Shown: piece by piece, positions 8,861 through 18,730 of the stretch
How the letters are laid out: each line of letters opens with the position of its first letter
Position numbering within the stretch: the first letter of the stretch is position 1
Assembly: GCF_013359935.1 (NCBI RefSeq)
Contig: NZ_JABMCB010000192.1
Coordinates: 1-64,000, forward strand
Reading direction: 5' to 3'
Length of the DNA stretch: 64,000 nt
Source of the DNA: Paenibacillus xylanilyticus
Lineage (GTDB): Bacteria; Bacillota; Bacilli; Paenibacillales; Paenibacillaceae
Program-made: the position numbers and the translations under genes
Notes under the pieces: generated by a model
The model's input: only the letters and a program-made list of their open reading frames with translations
Database searches by the model: none
What the model was told of the DNA's origin: nothing

Positions 8861-9253
8861 CTAGGATCTGTGTGTGTTAACTCCGAAAATTCCCCCGAGT
8901 GCAGAAATCAGGAATGCGCTTGCGAGCTGCAGGGTGTCCTTCCAATTGAACGAAGCGTCCAAAGCCAGAAATCCAATAAGCAGTACGATCAGCCCGTAGA
9001 CAATCCCGGTTAAACCTCCATGGTACCAGCCTTTTTCGCCAGACCGTTTTCCCGCTACAAATCCCCCAACCAGGAGGGACAAACCATGAACCACATACGT
9101 GTAGAGCGAAAGCTCTTGTTCCCGCATGTTGGTCATCCAGAGAAAGAGGGAGAGAATCAGTGCTCCCAGTAACATCCATACAAATGCATGGCAGAGTCCC
9201 GACAAAATCGGGTTGGACATTCGAAACGAAATCACTCGGCGAATCAGCTGCAT
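8861..9253 (-). CDS. TIGR04086 family membrane protein (YrzE-like)
   Basis: A 130-residue protein with about four hydrophobic segments and a glycine-rich GGFVAGKRSGEKGW loop typical of this uncharacterised family. The start at 9253 follows AAGGGGG on the reverse strand; a longer frame to 9361 lacks a ribosome site. In B. subtilis the homologue yrzE lies between yajC (yrbF) and the DUF421 gene yrbG, the same neighbours as here. Function unknown. Confidence 0.8.
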   Translation of the reverse strand: MQLIRRVISFRMSNPILSGLCHAFVWMLLGALILSLFLWMTNMREQELSLYTYVVHGLSLLVGGFVAGKRSGEKGWYHGGLTGIVYGLIVLLIGFLALDASFNWKDTLQLASAFLISALGGIFGVNTHRS

Positions 9254-9435
9254 GAAGCAACCCCCTTGTACAAGTTTGAAATTATTACAGTGTATGGTCA
9301 AGCCTCTGGAGTTATGAACTGAATTTTCCATTAAATGAACAATTAAGATTCGCATGAGCACATCAGCTTCAGGTCAAAATAGGGATTACGCTTCAGGTAT
9401 CTGTCTTAACTCAGATGTGAAGGAGGAACCATATT

Positions 9436-10176
9436 GTGAACTTTTCAGATATCGGTGCTCATATCTTTCGAACGATTCTCATGTACTTTATTGTCTATGG
9501 TGCGATTCGGATTATGGGTAAAAGGGAAATAGGGAAGCTGTCCATGTTTGATTTGGTCGTGTCCATCATGCTTGCCGAAATTGCAGCATTTGTCATTGAG
9601 GATACAGATAAACCGTTATTTCACGGCATCGTACCGATGCTGACAGTACTTGTTGTTCAGATTGGCATGGCTTTTCTAAGTCTCAAAAGCCGCCGGTTAC
9701 GATTGATGATTGATGGCAAACCAACCGTACTGATCTCCAAGGGCACATTGCATCGCGATGAAATGCGCAAACAGCGATACAATCTGGATGACCTGCTGCT
9801 TCAATTGCGTGAACAGAATATCGACAGCATTGACGAAGTTCAATTTGCGATCTTGGAGACGACGGGCAAGCTAACGGTCATCCCGATGGACAACTCTTAT
9901 TCCGCCAACAGCTCATCACAACCAACAAATAACAAGCAAAGACCCAGAAAAGACAAAGTTGATGGCTTCCAAAATATTAAATACGAAGGTCTGCCTTTGC
10001 CGCTGATTATGGATGGAAAAGTTCAGGATCAAAACCTTGAGCTCATCAAGAAAACACGCTTTTGGCTTAAAAATGAGATCCAGAAGAAAGGTGTTCTCGA
10101 TTTTAAGGATGTGTTTATATGTTCCATTGATCATAACGGAAAAGTATTTGTGAGCTTGAAGGATGATCAAAAATAG
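9436..10176 (+). CDS. DUF421/YetF-domain membrane protein (YrbG-like)
   Basis: The 246-residue product has three N-terminal membrane helices (about 10-80) carrying RIMGKREIGKLSMFDLVV, then a cytoplasmic domain with NLDDLLLQLRE and LETTGKLTVIP. These features define the YetF/DUF421 family, linked in spore formers to germination but without a known reaction. GTG 9436 has GAAGGAGG 11 bases upstream. It converges on spoVB with 11 bases between the genes. Confidence 0.85.
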   Translation: MNFSDIGAHIFRTILMYFIVYGAIRIMGKREIGKLSMFDLVVSIMLAEIAAFVIEDTDKPLFHGIVPMLTVLVVQIGMAFLSLKSRRLRLMIDGKPTVLISKGTLHRDEMRKQRYNLDDLLLQLREQNIDSIDEVQFAILETTGKLTVIPMDNSYSANSSSQPTNNKQRPRKDKVDGFQNIKYEGLPLPLIMDGKVQDQNLELIKKTRFWLKNEIQKKGVLDFKDVFICSIDHNGKVFVSLKDDQK

Positions 10177-10187
10177 GAAGTAATGCC

Positions 10188-11801
10188 CTACTTACGTGAA
10201 CGTCGCTGGAACCATGAGCCGATGATCGGCATCCGGGAGAGATCATGGAAGTCAATCATTCGGGTTAAGCCCATCACGATAAAGTAAACGATTAAACCGG
10301 TTAGTAGAGCCAGGAGCATTCTCAGCCAAAAAGGCAGCAAGATGACTGTATGTTCATACACAAGTAGAGTTGCTGCTCCCATGATGACCATACCTGCTGC
10401 TGTTTTGACCCAGTCCATTCGTTTAAACCGGAACTGAAGCAGATTGCGGACACTTCTGGCGTGTAAAAGGGTAACGACGGTTGAGTTCACACAAATGGCA
10501 ATGACTGCCCCAAAAATGCCGTATTCCGGCCTGGATGCAAGCAGTAATATCAAAGTAATTTTGATCACTGCACCGATAAAGGTATTGAGGAGTGCTTTTC
10601 CTGGACGATCGAGTGCCTGCAAAGCGGCTTGAAGAGGTGCCTGGATGTAGATAAACAAAGCAAAAGGAGCCATCAGTTTAAGCATGCTTCCAATCGATGC
10701 ATCATTATATAGTACCAAACACATCGGTTCGGCAAGCACATACATAAAAACAGAAAAAGGTGCACCTGTGACGAGTGCAAGCCGCAAAGCCTGGTGCATG
10801 CGTTTGTGAATAAGGGCTCCGTCTCCCTGTGCTGACGCTTCAGACAGCGAGGGTACAAGTGACGTTGCAAGGGAGGAAGTCAGCGCTCCCGGCAGCAGCA
10901 ACAGCGGAATAATCATGCCTTGTAAAGCACCGTACTGGGCTGTAGCCAGTCCACGGGATATGCCTGCAAGTGCCAGACTCTGAGCGGTAACGATCGTTTC
11001 AGCAAGGTAGGAGAGGGAGCCTACAAGTCGACCTGCTGTTACCGGCACCGAGATGGCCAACAAGCGACGAATCAACCCCGTTTGTGAAGCTTCTGAATCC
11101 ACGGGTACAGTTGGAACCGGAGCATTTGCATCCTTAGGGGGAAGAAGCCGATTCGCTCGCTCCGAGTCCTTTTTGTATCTGCTGTAATTCCACAGCAATA
11201 CAAGCATGCCCACAAATTCTCCAACGAGCGCTCCGAGCATGGCCCCTGCGGCCGCCTGAGCAATACCCTGAGGAAGTAAAAGCCAGGAAAACCAGATCAC
11301 GCATATGATACGGACGACAGTTTCAGTTATAGAGGAAGCGGCATTTGGAATCATATTTTGCTTGCCCTGAAAATACCCTCGAAACACTGCAGATACGGCA
11401 ATGATGGCAATCATCGGACTCATGCTGACAAACGTATGGTATACCCTCTCATCTGTCAGAACATAGCGTGTAACCCAAGGCGCAAAGACAATGCACAAAA
11501 ACATGAATACAACACCCAGCGTTAAGGTGAAGCTTAGACTGATCTGCAATATGCGTTGGGGGGAATAACGGTTAGCCCCCGTGTCTGCTTCAGCAACGAG
11601 TTTGGCAACGGCGAGTGGTATGCCTCCGGTAATTAATGTCACGAGTACAATAAAAAACGGATAGCTCAGCTGATACAAACCAACCCCTTCAGCTCCGATC
11701 ACGCGTGGCAGCGCAATGCGGGGGATAAAACCGAGAATGCGATTAATAATGCCTGCAGCAAGCAGGATCATGGCTCCCTGGATGAATGTCTGTTTCTTCA
11801 A
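10188..11801 (-). CDS. spoVB: SpoVB, MOP-family flippase for spore cortex
   Basis: Multidrug/oligosaccharidyl-lipid/polysaccharide flippase with about 14 membrane segments. SpoVB is required for spore cortex synthesis and is thought to move lipid-linked precursors. Start TTG 11801 is chosen because GAGGGG precedes it and KKQTFIQGAMILLAAG aligns with the B. subtilis N-terminus; an upstream ATG at 11882 would add 27 unlikely residues. A hydrophilic insert (about 205-240, KDSERANRLLPPKD...) lies between helices. 537 residues. It is divergent from comN. Confidence 0.9.
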   Translation of the reverse strand: MKKQTFIQGAMILLAAGIINRILGFIPRIALPRVIGAEGVGLYQLSYPFFIVLVTLITGGIPLAVAKLVAEADTGANRYSPQRILQISLSFTLTLGVVFMFLCIVFAPWVTRYVLTDERVYHTFVSMSPMIAIIAVSAVFRGYFQGKQNMIPNAASSITETVVRIICVIWFSWLLLPQGIAQAAAGAMLGALVGEFVGMLVLLWNYSRYKKDSERANRLLPPKDANAPVPTVPVDSEASQTGLIRRLLAISVPVTAGRLVGSLSYLAETIVTAQSLALAGISRGLATAQYGALQGMIIPLLLLPGALTSSLATSLVPSLSEASAQGDGALIHKRMHQALRLALVTGAPFSVFMYVLAEPMCLVLYNDASIGSMLKLMAPFALFIYIQAPLQAALQALDRPGKALLNTFIGAVIKITLILLLASRPEYGIFGAVIAICVNSTVVTLLHARSVRNLLQFRFKRMDWVKTAAGMVIMGAATLLVYEHTVILLPFWLRMLLALLTGLIVYFIVMGLTRMIDFHDLSRMPIIGSWFQRRSRK

Positions 11802-12038
11802 AACTACCCCTCTTTCCCGGTTGAAAGTAACAGGTCTCGTAAACGGGACAAAGCCGTTGTTCTTCATCCTATGCCAGTCCATTGTCTTCTCATGACAACT
11901 TGGACTCTATTAACAAAAAGAACCAGATGGAGCAAGAAGGAATATGAATGGCTGGAGTCGAATTATGTAATATTGATGCCGCATAAAGGCTTGTGCGTAT
12001 GGAAGGGAGGCGCTCCCCGCTTGGAGGAAATGAACGAT

Positions 12039-12269
12039 ATGGAGTTAGAAGAGTCCATTGAGATGTTATGTCGCAGCAAGGCGGAGGAATTAAGGCTTGT
12101 CGGATACGAATATGTGACCAGCAAAGATGTCTGGAATTGCGTTAGTCATAAATATGAAAAACAGGGCATTCCACCGCTTCACCAGCTGGTGAACGACATT
12201 TTGTCACTGAAAGCAACAAGCTTTATGAACTTTATGACCGTTTCTGCATACCGGGGGTCCTCTTTCTAA
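12039..12269 (+). CDS. comN: ComN-like post-transcriptional regulator
   Basis: Short acidic protein with the ComN/YrzD pattern: LRLVGYEYVTSKDVWNCV, GIPPLHQLVNDILSLKA and FMNFMTVSAY. In B. subtilis ComN promotes accumulation of comE operon mRNA and binds DivIVA. The start is uncertain: GGAGG (12023-12027) is 11 bases before ATG 12039 and two before ATG 12030, while the frame stays open to ATG 11871. Neighbours spoVB and secDF match the B. subtilis order. Confidence 0.75.
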   Translation: MELEESIEMLCRSKAEELRLVGYEYVTSKDVWNCVSHKYEKQGIPPLHQLVNDILSLKATSFMNFMTVSAYRGSSF

Positions 12270-12286
12270 CGAAAGGGATCTTTTTG
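12260..12286 (+). terminator. comN terminator overlapping the stop codon
   Basis: Stem 12260-12266 with 12271-12277 and loop TAAC, which contains most of the stop codon, then ATCTTTTT. Confidence 0.65.
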
Positions 12287-12295
12287 TGTTGGAAA

Positions 12296-12324
12296 TTGAC
12301 TGCTTTTTACGGCATCGCTATAAT
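12296..12324 (+). promoter_or_regulatory. Sigma-A promoter of secDF
   Basis: TTGACT (12296-12301), a 17-base spacer and TATAAT (12319-12324). Spacing is optimal and only one base departs from consensus. The secD start is 36 bases downstream. Confidence 0.85.
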
Positions 12325-12360
12325 AGGAATATTGAGAATGAAAGGGGATCTAGGAACGGC

Positions 12361-13611
12361 ATGAAAAGAATTGTCAGTTTCATTCTGGTCGTGCTTGTGA
12401 CCGCAGGAGTCATGTTGGGCACAAGTCCGGGGCTGCTCAAAAATATACGCTTGGGCCTTGATTTAAAAGGAGGCTACGAGATCTTATATGAAGCAGAGCC
12501 GCTGGAACAAGGGCAGGAAGTCACCAAAGCTTCATTGGTACAAACTGCAAAAAGTCTGGAAAGCCGTGCCAATGCGCTCGGAACAAGCGAGCCGGAAGTA
12601 ACAACAGAAGGAACAAACCGGATTCGTTTGAAGTTGGCTGGCGTTACCGACGAGGCTGAAGTAAGAGCCAAAATGAAAGAACCTGCTGTTCTGACTTTCC
12701 GTAGTAAAGGGGAGAACGACAAGGAAGGCGAGTACACAAAAATTGAGCTTCGAGGAAATGAATTTGTTGAGAATGGGGCAAAAGTGACATTCAATCAGCT
12801 CAATGAGCCTATGATTGATATTCAAGTGAAAGACAAGGCCAAGTTCTCTGAAATTACGAAGCGTCTCATTGGACAACCTCTGGCCATCTATCTGGATGAT
12901 CAGTTACTCTCTGCCCCAACCGTACAACAGCAATTGACTGACGGTTCGGCACAAATTACAGGAAGTTACACACGTGAGGAAGCGAATCAGCTTCGTGATA
13001 CCATTAACCTGGGTGCACTCCCTCTGAAACTCACAGAGAAATACTCACAAAGTGTTGGAGCAACACTCGGTAAATTGTCTCTCGACCAAACCATTAAAGC
13101 GGGATTGATTGGTTCCGTTATTATTTTAGTGTTCATGATTGGTTTGTATCGCATACCGGGGATTATCGCAAGTTTCTCCTTGATCACACATACATGGCTG
13201 GTACTGGCAATCTTCTATATGGGAGAATTTGTGCTGACCCTTCCGGGTATTGCCGCATTTATCCTGGGTATAGGGATGGCGGTCGATGCCAACATCATTA
13301 CGTACGAACGGATTAAGGAAGAAATGCGGAGTGGTAAATCGATTCTGTCTTCGGTCAAAGCGGGTGGAAAGAGTTCCTTCCGTACCATTATTGACTCGAA
13401 CATTACAACAATTATCGCTGCAGCGGTTATGTTTTTCCTGGGTACAGGTGCAGTCAAAGGTTTTGCACTCGTGCTGATTTTTGACATCGTCACCAGCATT
13501 ATCACGAATATTTTCTTCTCCCGCTTCCTGTTGACCCTGCTTGTGCGGGCTAACGTGTTGAAGAAGCCTAAGTACTTCGGAGTGAAGGAGAGTGAAATTC
13601 GTGCGCTTTAA
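12361..13611 (+). CDS. secD: SecD, protein translocase accessory subunit
   Basis: SecD and SecF use the proton gradient to complete protein export through SecYEG. The 416-residue product has one N-terminal helix, the GLDLKGG motif, a large extracytoplasmic P1 domain, and a C-terminal six-helix block with FILGIGMAVDANIITYERIKEE. ATG 12361 follows TAGGAA; the frame continues upstream into the promoter, so earlier starts are excluded. It is separate from secF, unlike the fused secDF of B. subtilis. Confidence 0.95.
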   Translation: MKRIVSFILVVLVTAGVMLGTSPGLLKNIRLGLDLKGGYEILYEAEPLEQGQEVTKASLVQTAKSLESRANALGTSEPEVTTEGTNRIRLKLAGVTDEAEVRAKMKEPAVLTFRSKGENDKEGEYTKIELRGNEFVENGAKVTFNQLNEPMIDIQVKDKAKFSEITKRLIGQPLAIYLDDQLLSAPTVQQQLTDGSAQITGSYTREEANQLRDTINLGALPLKLTEKYSQSVGATLGKLSLDQTIKAGLIGSVIILVFMIGLYRIPGIIASFSLITHTWLVLAIFYMGEFVLTLPGIAAFILGIGMAVDANIITYERIKEEMRSGKSILSSVKAGGKSSFRTIIDSNITTIIAAAVMFFLGTGAVKGFALVLIFDIVTSIITNIFFSRFLLTLLVRANVLKKPKYFGVKESEIRAL

Positions 13612-14509
13612 TTGGAACTTTGATTATATTAAAGGCAGTAAAATTGCCTATACCTTTTCAATTATCTTAACTGTTGCAGGGATTATCAGTTTGTTATCCT
13701 TAGGACTGAATTATGCTGTTGATTTTCGATCCGGTTCAAATGTGGACATCACGGTATCCAAAGCTATTACAGCAGAACAAATTAAGCCCATAATTAATGA
13801 TATTGGCATCAATGATGGGGATGCTCATATTACAACTGGTGCGGATCGAGTGAATGTCCGCTTCTCTAATGTACTGGATGAGAAACAGGAGAGCCAGTTC
13901 AAGGAAGAATTCACCAAGCTGGATTCAGCGGCTTCCTATGAAGTTAATACCGTGGATCCAGAGATGGCCAAAGAATTAGAGCGTAATGCCATTTATGCTG
14001 TGCTTATCGCAAGTATCGGAATTATGATCTACGTCGCTATCCGATTTGAATGGCGATTTGCAGTTGCAGCAGTCATTTCCTTGTTCCATGATGCATTTGT
14101 GGTAATTAGTGTATTCTCTCTTTTCCGACTTGAAGTAAACTTGACATTTATAACAGCTGTATTGACAATTGTCGGTTTCTCGATTAATGACACGATTGTT
14201 ATCTTTGACCGGATTCGGGAGAATTTGCGTTTTGCCAAGAAAACAACCAAAGCCGATTTGCGCGAAGTGGTTAACCGCAGTTTGGCACAAACCATGACAC
14301 GTTCATTGAATACGACATTTACGGTGTTCATTGCATCACTTTGCTTGTTTATCTTCGGTGGAGAATCCATCCGCATGTTCTCGCTTGCGATGGTGATCGG
14401 AACATTGTTTGGTGCATACTCTTCCATCTTTATCGCAGCACCGTTGTGGTTGACACTCAAAGGTAAACAGCCAACAAAACCCAAAGCAACTGCGAAAGCA
14501 TCCAACTAA
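13601..14509 (+). CDS. secF: SecF, protein translocase accessory subunit
   Basis: Partner of SecD. 302 residues with VDFRSGS near the N-terminus and the membrane block GFSINDTIVIFDRIREN. GTG 13601 is preferred because AAGGAG lies ten bases upstream; GTG 13592 would leave a single-base gap. Either start overlaps the secD end, so translation is probably coupled. Confidence 0.94.
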   Translation: MRFNWNFDYIKGSKIAYTFSIILTVAGIISLLSLGLNYAVDFRSGSNVDITVSKAITAEQIKPIINDIGINDGDAHITTGADRVNVRFSNVLDEKQESQFKEEFTKLDSAASYEVNTVDPEMAKELERNAIYAVLIASIGIMIYVAIRFEWRFAVAAVISLFHDAFVVISVFSLFRLEVNLTFITAVLTIVGFSINDTIVIFDRIRENLRFAKKTTKADLREVVNRSLAQTMTRSLNTTFTVFIASLCLFIFGGESIRMFSLAMVIGTLFGAYSSIFIAAPLWLTLKGKQPTKPKATAKASN

Positions 14510-14523
14510 ACATCTGATTGTCA

Positions 14524-14548
14524 AGCCGCGTCTGTCAGGCGCGGTTTT
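14524..14548 (+). terminator. secDF terminator
   Basis: Seven-pair GC stem CCGCGTC/GGCGCGG with loop TGTCA, followed by TTTTGCAACTTTT. The T run is short, so some read-through is possible. Confidence 0.6.
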
Positions 14549-14582
14549 GCAACTTTTGGTACAGTATTAAGGGGGAATTTCC

Positions 14583-15548
14583 ATGACCAGAGAACGTATT
14601 CCAGCTGCTCAAGCGGCAACGTGGAGTGGTATTGCTGGGAATATGACACTTGCAGTGATCAAGGCTGGAGTCGGTTATATGGCGAACAGCAAATCGCTGC
14701 TTGCAGATGGCCTGTATTCTGCCTCGGAAGCTGCTTCCTCCCTGGCAGGTCTCTTCCCCTCGAAGTCTGTACAGAATAGGAACAAGGCCCACCGAGAACG
14801 GTCCAGGGAGCATTCACGTATGGCTAGGCCTGGGATTACGGTGTTGCTGTCTGTCCTTATTCTTATGGGCGGGTTGCAGATCGCCATTTCGGCTCTGACC
14901 GGATTGACTGGAGATGATCCTGGCCAATCGGCGAAATATGACCATGCACTTATCGCAGCTTTTGCTGCACTTGCCGTGAGAGAAGCCATTTTTCAATTTC
15001 AATATCGATATTTTCGCAGACGTAACCAATCACAGGCACTGGCGTATGCTCAGGAACACCGACGTGCGCTTTATTGTTCACTTACCGTGTTGGTAGGCAT
15101 CGCAGGTTCTATGGCTGGAGAAACGATGGGTATAGGATTTCTGCTGTATATGGACCCAGCAGCTGCACTAATCGCTTCCTGTTTCGTTCTTCACAAAGGT
15201 TACCGCATGATCGTGGATACCGTCTATGGCTCACTGGTTCAGGAGCTGGAGCAGGAAGAGGCATTAGATTTTAAGGAAACGGTACAGCGTGTGTATGGTG
15301 TCATTACGATTGAGCATCTGGTTGCACGAGAACAGGAACACGATGTGACCATTGAGCTGGTCATTAGTGTGAATCCGAGAATATCCGTGCTGGAGGCTCA
15401 GGAAATTGCCAATCGGGCCAAGACATTGCTGTTAACTCGTTTTAGTCATGTAAAAGAAGTGCAAATCCAGGCTATCCCTTATGATCCGGGATATCCTTAT
15501 AAATCCAATCATGAACTGCCCGATCATGAAGCGACATTAATTCAGTAA
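14583..15548 (+). CDS. Cation diffusion facilitator-like protein with altered metal site
   Basis: 321 residues with CDF layout: six membrane segments over about 12-215 and a C-terminal ferredoxin-like domain (220-300). CDF proteins export Zn/Mn/Fe against protons. D42 in SLLADG is kept, but E49 replaces the usual Asp of that helix, and the fifth-helix motif reads HRRALYCS (159-166), with A162 where an H-x-x-D Asp is expected. The usual HPYGHGR loop is replaced by an Arg/Lys/His-rich stretch (65-80). Transport is therefore doubtful. GGGGG precedes ATG 14583. It sits between secF and recJ and probably shares the recJ transcript. Confidence 0.7.
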   Translation: MTRERIPAAQAATWSGIAGNMTLAVIKAGVGYMANSKSLLADGLYSASEAASSLAGLFPSKSVQNRNKAHRERSREHSRMARPGITVLLSVLILMGGLQIAISALTGLTGDDPGQSAKYDHALIAAFAALAVREAIFQFQYRYFRRRNQSQALAYAQEHRRALYCSLTVLVGIAGSMAGETMGIGFLLYMDPAAALIASCFVLHKGYRMIVDTVYGSLVQELEQEEALDFKETVQRVYGVITIEHLVAREQEHDVTIELVISVNPRISVLEAQEIANRAKTLLLTRFSHVKEVQIQAIPYDPGYPYKSNHELPDHEATLIQ

Positions 15549-15588
15549 TGGAGCGCGGGTCCCGTAGATCAGGAAAGGAGCGTTATCA

Positions 15589-17997
15589 TTGCTTTATTCG
15601 CAATACCGGTGGAACACACCGAATATCGATCTGGAGGCGGCTGCGGGACTCTCGCAGGCGCTTTCCGTTTCAGGACTTGTTGGACGTTTGCTGGTTAGCC
15701 GGGGAGTCCATAATGAAACAGAGGCAGAACGGTTTCTTCATCCCGATCTAGGGCAGATGCATGATCCCTATCTGCTCCTCGGCATGAAGGAAGCTGTCCC
15801 CCGTATCCGGCTGGCGCTGGAGCGCGGAGAACATATTTTAATTTATGGGGATTACGATGCGGATGGGGTATCCAGTACTTCTCTGATGATCCATTTAATG
15901 CGGCATCTTGGGGCATCCTATGATATCTACATCCCTCATCGTTCCAATGAAGGTTATGGGCTGCACAACCATGCGCTGGATTGGGCCCATCAACAGGGTG
16001 TTTCACTAATCATCACGGTTGATACAGGAATCAGTGCAGTCGATCAGATTGCTTATGCAGGAACACTTGGAATGGAAGTTATAGTCACAGACCATCATGA
16101 ACCACCCGAAGTATTGCCTGAAGCTTATACGTTGATTAATCCGAAACTTCCGGATTGTCCATATCCCTTCAAAGGGTTAGCCGGCGCTGGTGTGGCCTTA
16201 AAACTGGCCCAAGCCCTGATCGGTGAGGTGCCTGGCGAATGGATGGAGATTGCAGCCATCGGGACTGTTGCCGATCTGATGCCGCTTGAAGGAGAGAACC
16301 GGGTTATTGTCAGTTATGGCGTCGAGTCCATGCGGGGATCACGTCTTCCCGGCGTTAGTGCACTGCTTGAAATTAGCGGTGTGGATCAGAGCCAGGTTAC
16401 CTCAATCAATATCGCTTTTGCGATGGCTCCACGAATTAATGCCAGTGGACGTCTGGATCATGCCGGAAGAGCAGTGTCGCTGCTTACAACCGAGGATCTG
16501 GATGAGGCTCATATGCTTGCAGGGCAACTTGATCTGCTCAATCGGGAACGACAGCAGGTTGTTGAGGGCATACTTCAGGAAGCCAGCGCGCAGTTGGAGC
16601 AGAAAATTCAGCTCCGTTCCGGAAAAGTTCCGGATGTGATCGTTCTTGCGGGAGAAGGCTGGAATGTTGGAGTGGTTGGCATTGTGGCATCCAAATTGCT
16701 GGAACGTTATTACCGACCAACACTCATTCTCGGGATCGACCCAGAGAGTGGTGTCTGCAAAGGCTCTGCTCGCTCTATTGAAGGCTTGGATATTTATGAG
16801 GCTCTCACAGCCTATAAACACACCATGGACCATTATGGGGGACATCCGGCAGCCGCAGGCATGACCCTCCATCGGGATCAGTTGGAAGAGCTGGAGTCGG
16901 GACTGAATGAGTTTGCCGCGGCCGTATTAACGGAAGAGGATTTTATGCCTCAGCGCCTGGCAGATGACGAATGCAGAATCAGTGATGTGCCGTTGAAAGT
17001 GATCCAGGAGATTGACAGGCTTCAACCGTTTGGTATGAGCAACCCTTCTCCCCGTTTCGTTTTGCGGAATGTAACGGTAAAAGAAACTCGAACCATGGGC
17101 CGGGAGAAACGCCATTTGAAACTGGTTCTCGAACAGGATGGGCAACAGCTTGAAACCGTTGCTTTTGGAAAGGGAGCTTTGGCTGAATTTTTACCTGCGG
17201 GTACTCTTATTGATGTTATGGGTGAACTGTCCATTAATGAATGGAATGGGATGCGGAAACCGCAATTGATGCTTCAGGACATTCATGTTCCTCATGCTCA
17301 AGTGTTTGACTTGCGCGGAAACGCTGATCCGCTGAACGCCATGAAACAGTTCCTAAGTTCACTTGAAGTACATTTAAAATATACATCTGGTTCGATCGGT
17401 GCAATTGTCCGGAAGGAAACAAATGTTTCTGAGGGAAATTCATTGTATGAACCGTGCCTTTGGGTATATGATAGAAAGGTCGGTTTGTTGCCGTTTAATG
17501 CTGCTGCGCAGCATTATGGACAGGAGCAGGTCCGGACGTTATTTGTGTTTGATACGCCAGAAACCCCGGAACAACTTGATGCCATGCTGGCCATGTTCAG
17601 CGGAGCCGAGAATATCATCCTTCTGCACGGATCAGGCAACCGCCGAGATCGCCTTCAGATGCCTTCTAGAGAACTCTTCAAGCGAATTTATATGCTGGTG
17701 TCGAAATGGAGAGCCGAACCGGTAGAGGAACAAGAGATTACTCCTGTGCTCAGTCGTCAGTGTGGATGTTCGCCACGCATGATCACGATGATGCTGGATG
17801 TATTTGAAGAATTATCGTTCATCACCCGAAATGATGGCAAGATATCGTTTGTGGATAACCCGCCCAAACGTGAATTAACCTCGTCCCGTCATTATCAGGC
17901 CTTGGAAAGCATGGCCGAAACAGAACAGGTATTGCTGGATGCATCTACACCGCAGCTGACACAATGGATGATATCCCGGATGAAGGGCGTATCTTAA
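15589..17997 (+). CDS. recJ: RecJ, single-strand 5'-3' exonuclease
   Basis: RecJ degrades single-stranded DNA in recombination and mismatch or base-excision repair. 802 residues with the DHH core: DYDADG at 88-93, VDTGIS near 144 and DHHEPP at 168-173, then the DHHA1 region with GGHPAAAG. A C-terminal Firmicutes extension follows. TTG 15589 has AAAGGAG at eight bases. It precedes apt and relA in the B. subtilis order. Confidence 0.95.
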   Translation: MLYSQYRWNTPNIDLEAAAGLSQALSVSGLVGRLLVSRGVHNETEAERFLHPDLGQMHDPYLLLGMKEAVPRIRLALERGEHILIYGDYDADGVSSTSLMIHLMRHLGASYDIYIPHRSNEGYGLHNHALDWAHQQGVSLIITVDTGISAVDQIAYAGTLGMEVIVTDHHEPPEVLPEAYTLINPKLPDCPYPFKGLAGAGVALKLAQALIGEVPGEWMEIAAIGTVADLMPLEGENRVIVSYGVESMRGSRLPGVSALLEISGVDQSQVTSINIAFAMAPRINASGRLDHAGRAVSLLTTEDLDEAHMLAGQLDLLNRERQQVVEGILQEASAQLEQKIQLRSGKVPDVIVLAGEGWNVGVVGIVASKLLERYYRPTLILGIDPESGVCKGSARSIEGLDIYEALTAYKHTMDHYGGHPAAAGMTLHRDQLEELESGLNEFAAAVLTEEDFMPQRLADDECRISDVPLKVIQEIDRLQPFGMSNPSPRFVLRNVTVKETRTMGREKRHLKLVLEQDGQQLETVAFGKGALAEFLPAGTLIDVMGELSINEWNGMRKPQLMLQDIHVPHAQVFDLRGNADPLNAMKQFLSSLEVHLKYTSGSIGAIVRKETNVSEGNSLYEPCLWVYDRKVGLLPFNAAAQHYGQEQVRTLFVFDTPETPEQLDAMLAMFSGAENIILLHGSGNRRDRLQMPSRELFKRIYMLVSKWRAEPVEEQEITPVLSRQCGCSPRMITMMLDVFEELSFITRNDGKISFVDNPPKRELTSSRHYQALESMAETEQVLLDASTPQLTQWMISRMKGVS

Positions 17998-18034
17998 ATG
18001 GAAGTTGTGCTATTTATTTTAGGAGGAGATTATT

Positions 18035-18547
18035 TTGGATTTTAAAGAGTATATTCGTGTCATTCCTGACTTTCCACAACCGGGAATCAGCTTCAAGGAC
18101 ATTACGACATTGTTGAAGGATGGAGAAATGTACCGCAAGGCGATCAATGAGCTGAAAGTAATGGTTTCTGATCTCAAAATTGATGTCATTGCTGGACCTG
18201 AAGCACGTGGTTTCGTTGTGGGCGCTCCTCTGGCTTACGCTCTTGGTGTCGGATTTGCTCCGATTCGCAAAAGCGGCAAATTGCCTGGAGAGACGATCGA
18301 AGTAGGTTATGATCTCGAATATGGCAAGGATACGCTTGCGATGCATACCGATGCGATTGAAAAAGGACAAAATGTTCTGATTGCTGACGATTTGCTGGCA
18401 ACGGGCGGAACGATTGCAACTTCCGTTAACCTGATTGAACAATTGGGAGGCAAAGTTGTTGGAGCCGCATTCCTAATTGAGCTGTCTGACCTGAATGGAC
18501 GAGCTAAATTGCCGGAGATTGAAGTATTCACGTTGATGAACTACTAA
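18035..18547 (+). CDS. apt: Apt, adenine phosphoribosyltransferase
   Basis: Salvages adenine to AMP using PRPP. 170 residues, the family length, with the PRPP loop VLIADDLLATGGT and the flexible hood. TTG 18035 follows AGGAGGAG. It lies 37 bases after recJ, with no terminator between. Confidence 0.97.
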   Translation: MDFKEYIRVIPDFPQPGISFKDITTLLKDGEMYRKAINELKVMVSDLKIDVIAGPEARGFVVGAPLAYALGVGFAPIRKSGKLPGETIEVGYDLEYGKDTLAMHTDAIEKGQNVLIADDLLATGGTIATSVNLIEQLGGKVVGAAFLIELSDLNGRAKLPEIEVFTLMNY

Positions 18548-18626
18548 GATCCCTGCATTCGTGTTTTACACAATTTAAAGTGTATCTCCCTTTTCCCGGG
18601 AAATAATATACAGCATTAATGATTAT

Positions 18627-18674
18627 AAAAAGCCTGCTTCTCATTTCGCTCTGGACTGAGAAAGCAGGCTTTTT
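18627..18674. terminator. Bidirectional terminator between apt and uraA
   Basis: AAAAAGCCTGCTT-CTCA pairs with TGAGAAAGCAGGCTTTTT, with one bulged base. A-run and T-run flanks let it serve both converging genes. Confidence 0.88.
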
Positions 18675-18730
18675 GTGTTTTCGTATTTTCGTGCGCAATT
18701 CATAATGTACATAAGTATGCGCCGAGTGTG

